64,000 nucleotides of DNA from Alphaproteobacteria bacterium (GTDB lineage Bacteria; Pseudomonadota; Alphaproteobacteria; Reyranellales; Reyranellaceae), in assembly GCA_017308235.1 (NCBI GenBank), contig JAFKFL010000032.1, positions 1-64,000 of the forward strand. Reading direction: 5' to 3'. Shown here piece after piece: positions 26,789-35,100 of the stretch (within the stretch, counting starts at the first letter, position 1; every line of letters begins with the position of its first letter). The position numbers and the translations under genes are program-made. The notes under the pieces were generated by a model. That model saw nothing but the letters and a program-made list of their open reading frames with translations. It had not been told where the DNA came from and did no database searches.

Positions 26789-27691
26789 TTAGCGAGTACT
26801 GCTCGCTCGGCTGCCCAGGTGGGTCAGCAGCCATTGTGCATGGGCGGGTAGGGCCCGCACGTCCTTCACGCACAAACGCAAGCGGCGCAATGCCCAGGCA
26901 TCCGTAAGGGGGATGATGCGGATCGACATGGATCGCCGGCATCGATCGGCGGCGGCTTTGGGCACCACCGCGAGCCCGATACCGCTTTCCACGAGACGGC
27001 ATATGGCGTCGAAGCCGGGCAGTCGAACGCGGAGTCGAAGTTGGCGTCCTGCTCGCGCGGCATGACCATCGATATGGTCCTGTAACGCGGCCCCCGCGGG
27101 TAAGCCGACGAAGTCGTAAGGCAGAGCGTCGGCAAAGACGATACGGCGACGATGAGCAAGAGGATGCTTCACCGGAGCGACAAGGACGAGCCGGTCTTCG
27201 GCAAATGGAAAGGTCTCGAGCTCGACGGCCGGATCGACGGCATCGGCCACGATGCCGATATCGGCCGCACCGCGGGCAATGGCGCGCACGATCTCGGGGC
27301 TCGGGCGCTCCTCAAGCGCGAGGTCGACATTGGGATGCGCGGCCAGAAAAGGACCGAGCAGCGGCGGCAGGAACGCCTGCAGGGCCGCGGTGTTGGACAG
27401 CACCCGGACGCTGCCGCGCAACCCCTTGGCAAAAACATCGAGTTCGCCGCGCATCAATTCCAACTGTCGGGTCACGATGCGCGCATGATGGATCAGGGCA
27501 GTGCCGGCCGGCGTCGGGCTGATGCCTCGCCGCTTGCGCTCGAACAAGGCAGCACCCAGGGCAAGCTCCATGTCGCGGATCCGTTCGCTTGCGGAGGCGA
27601 GTGCCAGGCCGCTGCGTGCCGCACCATGAGTGATGCTTGCGGCCTCGGCGACGTTCAATACCAGGCGCAGGTCAGTGAGATCGAACCGCAT
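26789..27691 (-). CDS. LysR family transcriptional regulator
   Basis: 300 residues: LysR helix-turn-helix (LTDLRLVLNVAEAASITHGA, then SERIRDMELALGAALFERKR) and an effector domain ending GIGLAVVPKAAADR. It is divergent from the TauE-type exporter at 27791 with two inverted repeats between them, so that exporter is its likely target. Confidence 0.9.
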   Translation of the reverse strand: MRFDLTDLRLVLNVAEAASITHGAARSGLALASASERIRDMELALGAALFERKRRGISPTPAGTALIHHARIVTRQLELMRGELDVFAKGLRGSVRVLSNTAALQAFLPPLLGPFLAAHPNVDLALEERPSPEIVRAIARGAADIGIVADAVDPAVELETFPFAEDRLVLVAPVKHPLAHRRRIVFADALPYDFVGLPAGAALQDHIDGHAARAGRQLRLRVRLPGFDAICRLVESGIGLAVVPKAAADRCRRSMSIRIIPLTDAWALRRLRLCVKDVRALPAHAQWLLTHLGSRASSTR

Positions 27692-27716
27692 CGAAACTGA
27701 CTACGTCAATCCGGAA

Positions 27717-27782
27717 CCTTCGGCCAGTCCGAAGGCAGATATCGTACCTTCCGCATTGTGCCTTGCCATACGGCTGGCAAGG
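27717..27782. promoter_or_regulatory. two inverted repeats in the LysR/TauE divergent promoter
   Basis: First dyad: CCTTCGG, 5 bases, CCGAAGG (27717-27735). Second dyad: CCTTGCCA, 6 bases, TGGCAAGG (27761-27782), a perfect 8-bp arm ending 8 bases before the exporter's ATG. The first could be a LysR site. The second could be an operator, or an RNA hairpin over the exporter's ribosome site. Confidence 0.5.
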
Positions 27783-27790
27783 TCCGAGGC

Positions 27791-28531
27791 ATGACCGCAA
27801 GCTTCTGGGTACTGATCACGGCGATTTTTCTATTGGCCGGCCTCGTCAAAGGCGTGATCGGCATGGGCCTGCCGACGGTCGCCATGGGCCTGCTGGCACT
27901 TGTTCTGCCGCCGGCCGAGGCGGCGGCGATCCTGGTCGTACCGTCGCTGGTCACCAATGTTTGGCAGTTGCTGGCGGGGCCCCGCTTTGGCGCTCTGGCG
28001 AGACGGCTTTGGCCGATGATGCTGGGCGTGACGGTGGGCACCATCGCCGGTGCCGGCCTTATCGCGAGCGATGCATCGGGCATGGCGGAAGCGGGGCTTG
28101 GCGTTGCCCTTGCGATCTACGCCGTCGTGGGGTTGAGCGGTTTCAAGATGATTGTGGCGCCGCACCAGGAAAAATGGCTGGCGCCGGCTATTGGTGCCAC
28201 GACAGGGCTCGTCACCGGAGCAACCGGCGTGTTTGTCATTCCTGCCGTGCCCTATCTCCAGGCGATCGGACTCGAGAGGGATGAGCTGATCCAGGCTCTG
28301 GGGCTTTCATTCACCGTGTCGACACTGGCGCTGGCCCTCGGGTTGTTGCGGGTCGAGGCGTGGCAGACGTCGTCGATCGGCATTTCGTTGCTGGCGCTCG
28401 CTCCAGCGCTGGCCGGCATGCAGCTTGGCCAGGTGATGCGGCAGCGCATTGCACCCAAGACATTCCGCACAGTGTTCTTCGTCGGCCTGCTTTTGCTCGG
28501 CCTGTATCTCGCGCTCCGGGGTTTGGCGTAG
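27791..28531 (+). CDS. sulfite exporter TauE/SafE family membrane protein
   Basis: 246 residues with about 7-8 hydrophobic helices. The TauE/SafE repeats start with LAGLVKGVIGMGLPTVAMGL and recur as TGLVTGATGVFVIPAVPYLQ. Members export sulfite, sulfoacetate or other small organic anions. The substrate here is unknown. The ATG at 27791 avoids an 11-residue GTG-started extension lying inside the inverted repeat. Confidence 0.87.
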   Translation: MTASFWVLITAIFLLAGLVKGVIGMGLPTVAMGLLALVLPPAEAAAILVVPSLVTNVWQLLAGPRFGALARRLWPMMLGVTVGTIAGAGLIASDASGMAEAGLGVALAIYAVVGLSGFKMIVAPHQEKWLAPAIGATTGLVTGATGVFVIPAVPYLQAIGLERDELIQALGLSFTVSTLALALGLLRVEAWQTSSIGISLLALAPALAGMQLGQVMRQRIAPKTFRTVFFVGLLLLGLYLALRGLA

Positions 28532-28555
28532 AATGGCGCCAGCCCGGAGACAGGA

Positions 28556-29473
28556 ATGAACTATCCAAAGAAGGTACGGCTGGTCGAAGTTGGCCCGCGC
28601 GACGGCTTGCAGAACGAAGCCAAACCAGTGTCGGTCGAGGCCAAGGTGGCATTGATCGATGCCCTGTCGGCGGCGGGGCACAGCGCCGTTGAAGCCGGCA
28701 GCTTCGTGTCGCCCAAATGGGTGCCGCAGATGGCCAACACCGATCGGGTGATGGCCGAGATCAAGCGCAAGCCCGGCGTCAGCTATCCCGTGCTGGTGCC
28801 CAACAAGCAGGGCATGAATGGCGCCGTCGAGGCACACTGCGCGGAGATAGCGGTCTTCACCGCGGCGTCCGAAGCCTTCTGCCGCAAGAACACCAACTGT
28901 TCGATCGACGAGAGCTTCGAGCGCTTTGCGCCGGTCCTGGAAGCGGCCCAGAAGCACGGCATGAAGGTCCGTGGCTATGTCTCGACCGTCATAGCCTGCC
29001 CCTACGACGGCAAGGTGGCGCCGGAGAAGGTGGCGGAGGTATCGGAGCGGCTATTTCGGATGGGCTGCTACGAGGTCTCGCTAGGTGACACGATCGGCGT
29101 GGGCACGCCTGCGGAGTGCGTGGCCATGGTCGAGGCGGTTGCAGCGAAGGTGCCGCGGGAAAAACTCGCGGCCCATTTCCATGACACCTATGGCCAATCG
29201 CTCGCCAACATCATGGCGGTGATGGAGCGCGGCATTGCCGTGTTCGATACAGCCGTTGCCGGGCTGGGCGGCTGCCCCTACGCCAAGGGCGCGTCTGGCA
29301 ACGTTGGCAGCGAAGATGTCATCTACCTGTTGAACGGCCTCGGTGTTGTACATGGCGTCGATCTTGACGCCGTCGCCACTGCCGGTCGCACCATCTGCGC
29401 CGAACTCGGCCGCGAGCCGGCCTCGAAGGTGGCGCAAGCGCTGAAGGCGAAATGCGCTGCCGGTCTAGCCTGA
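28556..29473 (+). CDS. mvaB: hydroxymethylglutaryl-CoA lyase
   Basis: 305 residues of the HMGL/DRE-TIM family; cleaves HMG-CoA to acetoacetate and acetyl-CoA, the last step of leucine catabolism. Visible motifs: VEVGPRDGLQNE (residues 10-21, substrate/metal), SFVSPKWVPQMAN, the metal ligands HFHDTYGQ near residue 205, and the signature GLGGCPYAKGASGNVGSED, which holds the catalytic cysteine, near 240. A good GGAGACAGGA site precedes it. It completes the pathway of mccB-mccA at the left edge, although 24 kb away. Confidence 0.94.
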   Translation: MNYPKKVRLVEVGPRDGLQNEAKPVSVEAKVALIDALSAAGHSAVEAGSFVSPKWVPQMANTDRVMAEIKRKPGVSYPVLVPNKQGMNGAVEAHCAEIAVFTAASEAFCRKNTNCSIDESFERFAPVLEAAQKHGMKVRGYVSTVIACPYDGKVAPEKVAEVSERLFRMGCYEVSLGDTIGVGTPAECVAMVEAVAAKVPREKLAAHFHDTYGQSLANIMAVMERGIAVFDTAVAGLGGCPYAKGASGNVGSEDVIYLLNGLGVVHGVDLDAVATAGRTICAELGREPASKVAQALKAKCAAGLA

Positions 29474-29522
29474 TGCACAAACGTTCAAGACGATTCGCGT
29501 CAGCCTCGCCATATGGTCGGCC

Positions 29523-30116
29523 ATGGAAGGCTTGCCTGGCTTCTTGTTGGCCTCGATCGCGCTTGCTGGCAGTCCCGGCCCGGCGACGCTAAGCCTCGCC
29601 GCCGCCGGAGCGGCGTTCGGCGCGAAACGGGTGGTCGGCTATCTCGCTGGCATCGTTGTCGGCATGATCGGCGTGATGATCATCACGGCCAGTGGCGTTG
29701 TCGGATTGCTGCTGGCGCTACCGGGCGCCACTCCGATCGTGACCGTGATCGCGGCAGGATATTTCCTGTGGCTTGCCTGGCGTATTGCGACGGCACCGCC
29801 TCTGACGGAATCGTCGACCGAACGGCAAGCGCCACGCTTTGCAGGCGGTCTCGGTCTGTCGCTGATCAATCCCAAAGGCTATGCCGCAATGGCGGCGCTG
29901 TTCTCGGGCTTCGTGCTCGTGCACGAGCATTTGCCGCTCGACATCACGCTCAAGATCGCCGTGCTCACGCTCCTGATCATTGTCATCAATGTCGTGTGGC
30001 TGATCTCGGGGGCGATGTTGACGCGCTTCTTCCGCGATCCGCGCACCAACCGGATCGTCAACGTCACTTTCGCAATCGCCTTGCTGGCTTCGGTGGTTGT
30101 GGCCTTGCTCGCGTGA
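29523..30116 (+). CDS. LysE family translocator
   Basis: 197-residue membrane protein of the LysE/RhtB exporter family with about six helices. The family opening is present as GFLLASIALAGSPGPATLSLAAAGAAFG (the SPGP element near residue 17), and the central element GLGLSLINPKGYAAM near 112. It probably exports an amino acid or related metabolite. It ends 1 base before the convergent PBP1C gene. Confidence 0.88.
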   Translation: MEGLPGFLLASIALAGSPGPATLSLAAAGAAFGAKRVVGYLAGIVVGMIGVMIITASGVVGLLLALPGATPIVTVIAAGYFLWLAWRIATAPPLTESSTERQAPRFAGGLGLSLINPKGYAAMAALFSGFVLVHEHLPLDITLKIAVLTLLIIVINVVWLISGAMLTRFFRDPRTNRIVNVTFAIALLASVVVALLA

Positions 30117-30117
30117 C

Positions 30118-32154
30118 CTAGCGGCGGCGGACGATCTGCACCGTCACCGCGCTCGCGTGTCCGGCCTGATCGATCACGGCAACCCGGGCCTCGCCTGCGC
30201 CGTCGGGTATCCAGGTCGTGCCGGCGATCGGCCGACCGTCGACCAGCCAACGCAGCTCACCGTGGCCTCCAAGTGCCGCGAGGGAGATGGCTTCGTGGGC
30301 GCGAAGCTCGAGCCGAGCATCGGCTGGCGGATAGGCGATGCGCGGTCCGCCGCTCATGTCTGCGACGGGCCCAAGCCTGCGCATGCGCGGCGGCAGGTCG
30401 CGCCAGTTCGCCACGCGAAGGACGTCCGCAGGCGGGGGCAGCGCGCGATTGTCTTCCGCGGGCAGGCGATCGAAGGCCTTGAGCACGATCGGCAGCGCGG
30501 CGAGGCGACCGAGTTGTCCGGGCCGGGTCGTGCCGTCAGCGTGTCCCGTCCAGACGACGACCGTCCAGTTGGTCGTGAAGCCGACCGCCCAGGCATCGCG
30601 GAACCCCGCGGACGTCCCGGTCTTGTAGGCGATTCGCCGCTCGCGCAGTGCGACGGGTAGCGAGGCGAAGCCATCAGGCAACGGCGCCTCGGCCAAAATA
30701 TCGGCGACATACCAGGATGCGGCGGCGCCCAGCAGGCGAACCGGAGCTGCACGCGGTACGTCCCGCCGGACCTGTGGCGGGGCAAACAGGCCGCCTTTGG
30801 CGAGTCCCGAATAGAGGTTGGCCATCTCCAGAGGCGAAACCGCAATACTGCCGAGCGCCATGCCGAGGGAATCGCCCGAATCGCCACGCGGCAGGACGGG
30901 AGACGTTCCGGCGGCACGCAGGGTGGCAAGGAAACGCTGAGGGCCCACCCGCTCGAGCGCCAACACCGCCGGGACGTTCAGCGACTGCTGCAGGGCGCGG
31001 CGAACGGTGACAGCTCCCATGTGGCCATGGTCGAAGTTTCGCGGCAGCCAGTCCTTGAAGCGCACTGGCACGTCCTCGACCAGCGATTCGGGATGCAGCG
31101 TGCGATCCTCAAAGGCGAGCGCATAGATCATCGGCTTGAGCGCCGACCCGGGTGAGCGATGGGCCCGCACGAGATCGACCTGGCCGGCGTGGCCGAAATA
31201 GTCCGACCCGCTCACCCAGGCCACGACACCGCCGGTGCGGTTGTCGACGGCGACCAGCGCGATATCGGCGTTGTCGGGCGTTTGATGTCGCTCGTCACGC
31301 ACCAGTTGCGCCATCGCCGCCTGCAAGTCGAAGCGGAGGGTGGTCGGCACCACCGTGCCGGGGGATTGGCCGGCGAGCCAGGCCGCGAGATGCGGTGCGT
31401 TCATCGGCAGGGCGAGCCGGTGGCTGGGCACGGTCTCGCTGGTGGCCCGATCAAAGGAGGCACGATCGACTGCACCAAACTCGAGGGCACGTTCGAGGAC
31501 CCGCTCACGTCCAAGGCGTGCAGCATTGCCGGCGCGATCGGGCCGGCGCCGCTCCGGCGACTGCGGGATCGCCACCAGAAGGGCGGCCTGGGCGGCAGTG
31601 AGCTGCCGAGGCTCCTTGCCGAAATAGGCGAACGAGGCCGCTCGCACACCTTCGAGATTGCCACCCATCGGCGCTAGCGTGAGATAGATCTCAAGGATCT
31701 CGCGTTTGGAATAGCGCCATTCGAGCTGCAAGGCGCGCGCCGACTGGATTGCCTTTGCAAGCAGGCTGCGCTTGCGCGGCTCGAGCAGGCGGGCGGCCTG
31801 CATTGAAAGCGTCGAGGCGCCCGAAACGATGCGTCCTCGCGCGGCCCATTGTCCGGCCGCACGAACCGCAGCCAGCGGATCGACGCCCCAATGGCTGTCG
31901 AAGCGGCGATCCTCATAGTCCTTGAGCAGCGCGAGATAGACCGGGGCGACATCCTCGACCGTCGTCTTGAGACGCCACTTGCCATCAACCGTGGTGAAGG
32001 CGCGCAACAGGCGGCCGTTGGCGTCGACAACTTCGGTCGAGCGCGTCTGGTAGCGCGACAGGTCAGGCGGGAAAAGCCGATCAAGCGTCAATGCTGCCGT
32101 CGCTGCGAGGGCGACGGTCAGTACCGATCCAGCGAGGAGGCGCCGGAAGTTCAT
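30118..32154 (-). CDS. pbpC: penicillin-binding protein 1C
   Basis: 678-residue bifunctional peptidoglycan synthase. After a short N-terminal anchor, the glycosyltransferase motif EDRRFDSHWGVDP (catalytic Glu) lies near residue 86, with SQARLL-like ASTLSMQAARLLEPRKRS next. The transpeptidase has SPGSALKP (active serine in SxxK) near residue 335 and the KTGTSAGFRD box near 515. The C-terminal part is the PBP1C-specific beta domain (RWLVDGRPIAGTTWIPDG). The gene follows the alpha-2-macroglobulin gene with a 1-base gap, the classic pairing. Confidence 0.95.
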   Translation of the reverse strand: MNFRRLLAGSVLTVALAATAALTLDRLFPPDLSRYQTRSTEVVDANGRLLRAFTTVDGKWRLKTTVEDVAPVYLALLKDYEDRRFDSHWGVDPLAAVRAAGQWAARGRIVSGASTLSMQAARLLEPRKRSLLAKAIQSARALQLEWRYSKREILEIYLTLAPMGGNLEGVRAASFAYFGKEPRQLTAAQAALLVAIPQSPERRRPDRAGNAARLGRERVLERALEFGAVDRASFDRATSETVPSHRLALPMNAPHLAAWLAGQSPGTVVPTTLRFDLQAAMAQLVRDERHQTPDNADIALVAVDNRTGGVVAWVSGSDYFGHAGQVDLVRAHRSPGSALKPMIYALAFEDRTLHPESLVEDVPVRFKDWLPRNFDHGHMGAVTVRRALQQSLNVPAVLALERVGPQRFLATLRAAGTSPVLPRGDSGDSLGMALGSIAVSPLEMANLYSGLAKGGLFAPPQVRRDVPRAAPVRLLGAAASWYVADILAEAPLPDGFASLPVALRERRIAYKTGTSAGFRDAWAVGFTTNWTVVVWTGHADGTTRPGQLGRLAALPIVLKAFDRLPAEDNRALPPPADVLRVANWRDLPPRMRRLGPVADMSGGPRIAYPPADARLELRAHEAISLAALGGHGELRWLVDGRPIAGTTWIPDGAGEARVAVIDQAGHASAVTVQIVRRR

Positions 32155-32155
32155 G

Positions 32156-35100
32156 CTATCTCGGTGCGATCGTCACATGGCCCATGTCCGTGCGGCCATA
32201 GATCCGTGGCGCATACATGTCGGAGACTTGTGCGGCCGGCAGCGCGAAGCTGCCCGGGGTCACGGCGCGTGCGATGTAGGCGACATGGAAGCTGTAGTCG
32301 TCCTTCTCGTCGGCATAGTACCACCAGTTACGATAGGGCCTCTTGCCGAGGTCGAAGGCGGCAAAGAAGCGATCATCGCGCGCTTCGGTGATGCGCGTCG
32401 ACGAGAGCGCCGACAGGAAGGGGAACGACTTCACGGTATCGTCATTCAACACCGACTCGATCTCCAGTCCGGCCGGCAGCAGATCAAGCAGCGCCGCTTC
32501 GTGATAGCCGCCTTCGAGATTGCGGCCCTCGAGCGAGACGATCACGCGGTCGTTCTGGCGGAGCTTGGCGAGATCTGCTGGCTCGCCATCAAACGTGTAA
32601 TAGCTGCGCTTGATGCTGAGTCCCTGCGTCGCCGCCGGCTGCGGATCCTTCGGCACACCGCGCGCGGTGACCTGTAGCCAGACCGGCTTGTCACCATCGT
32701 TCTTCACCCGCAGGCCGCGTTGGAGGGCGGCGGCATCCGGATTGAGGACGACGGGGTCGCTGGTCGATTTCTTCGACTGTCCGTCGACGGAATAGGCGAG
32801 ATCGCCGCCGCCGCCCAGAGCGCTGGCGGCCAGTACGAGCCACGCCTTTTCCTGTGTCGTCGTTTCGTCGACGCGGCCGGTGAGACGTTCCCGCACCGAG
32901 TTCACGACCGAGATCAGCCCGTCACGGCCCGCTGCTTCCGAGGCGAGGGCCAGCAAGCCGGCACGGTCGCGCAGCGAGGAGCCGTAGTAGTCGTTCGGGT
33001 CGCGGTCATCGATACGTGCCTGGGCAACACTGAAAGCAAGCTTCGCACGACCGGGCTCACCAACCAGATTGAGCGCGGCGGCAAGTTGCGCCCAGGCGAG
33101 GCCGCCACGGAGACCGCTGGCGTGCGTGTCCTGGAAATAGCGGACGCGGCCCGGATCGGCGAGGCCTGCTTTGGCGAGCACGTACCAAGCATAGGCTTGA
33201 GCGTTGGCCGACATCATCTTCTCGGCCGAGCGATTGAGCCAGGTGAGGCCGCGCTGCAGCGATGCCGCCGGAACCGCCATCTGGTGTTCCCGCGCCCGCA
33301 CGAGGAAGTCGAGGGCGTAGGATTGCAACCATTCGGCGGCCGGTGTCGAGAAGGGCCCCCACATGCCGAACGAGCCGTCGCTCATTTGCATGTCGACGAT
33401 GCGATAGACCGCGTCCTGGACTCGGTCGGTGATCCTGGGATCGGCCGGGCCGTATCCCAACAGCGCCACGTCGTTGTAGTAAAGGAGCGGCAGGGCGCGG
33501 CTGGTCGTCTGCTCGATGCAGCCATAGGGATACTTGTCGAGCGCCCGCAGGAGGGCGGCGACGTCTATTCCCGGCACCCGCGAGAGCGCCACGCTCACGA
33601 CAGGCGTTCCAGCCGTGAAGCCCGAGGTGAGCTCCTGGTTGACCGTCAGCTCACGTGACGGATCGAGCCGGGTGACGGTGTCGATCGCGCTCGGCGTTTG
33701 CGCTGCACGCACCTGGATGTCCCATTCGCGGCGGACCGAGAAACCGTTTGGCCCCGACACCGCGACGGCAACCTTGCCCATCCCGACCTCGCCCGCGCGC
33801 AGCGGCCAGGTTGCAAGATCACGTTGGTTGGCATTGAGATGCCGCGTTTCCGAGACGGGGCGGTCGAGCGACACGGCGCCACTCGCTTCGAGCGCCACCT
33901 TGTAGTCGCCCGGTGCGCCCTCGACATTATGCAACGACAACGCAAGCCGACCCTGGTCGCCTGGAGCGAGAAAGCGCGGCAGGACCACGTCGGCGGTCAC
34001 CGCATCGCGCACGAAGAGCCTGGCTTCGCCCGAACCGACATTGTCCTTGTCATAGGCGACGGCCATCAACCGCAGCTGGCCGATGAAGTCGGGAATATCG
34101 AGGGTGATTTTGGCCTCGCCCTTGTCGTCGAGCTTCACCGGACCACTGAACAAGGCAACGGTGCGGGTAGGCACGATATCAAGGCCACCGATGTCGCCGG
34201 CGTCGCCGCCGGTGCGGATACGGCCGAGGTCGTCGGCACGCGTCTCGAGCAGGCGGCCATAGTCGTCACGCATGTCGAGGCCCAGGCGGCGCTTGCCGAA
34301 ATAGTACTCGGCCGGATTGGGCGTGCGGTAGCGCGTCAGCTGAAGGATGCCTTCGTCAACCGCGGCAAGGGTCACGAACGCTTCGGTACCCTTAACGTTG
34401 GCGACGTGGATCGGCACGTCGATCTTCTGGCGCGGCGTCACCTTCTCCGGTGCCGCGAGCTGGACGGAAAGCGTGCGCAGGGCGGGGTCGAGCCCAAGCC
34501 AGACTGCGCCGATAGCGCGCGTAGGTGTGCGATCGACGGGAACGGAAAGAGGCCGCCACGCCGTCACGAGGGCATAGGCGCCGGCACCCCATTCGGCTTT
34601 CACGGGCACCTCGACCGTGGTGCCGCCGGGCGCCACTTTCGCGGTGATGGTGTCGACGACGCGGTCAGTGGCGATGGCGATCAACGCTTCGCCGGCGAAT
34701 GGCGCTTCCAGCCGGAGCTTGGCTGTCTCGCCCGGCTTGTAGATCTGGCGATCGCTCGCGACCTTGAGAATGTCAGGTGCGGGTTCGCTGTCGTCGCTGC
34801 CGCCGTACCAGCCGACATAGAAGCTCATGCTGCTCGCCGCCTTGGTTTCGCGATCGGTGATCGTGAGCTTGTATGAGCCCCAGGTCAGGCGCCGGGAAAG
34901 TCGGGTCGGCTTGTCGGCGGCGAAGGAAACCGTGTCGCCGGCAATGGCTCGCTCGCTGGTGATGGTCTGCCAACGCCAGCGACCGTCAGTCTGGTACCAC
35001 TGGTAGGAATAGGTGATGCGCTCGATCTTGTAATCGACTGCGGGGCGAGCGACCTGCTTGCCCTCTGCGTCGACGGCCACGAGATCGAACTCTGTATCGG

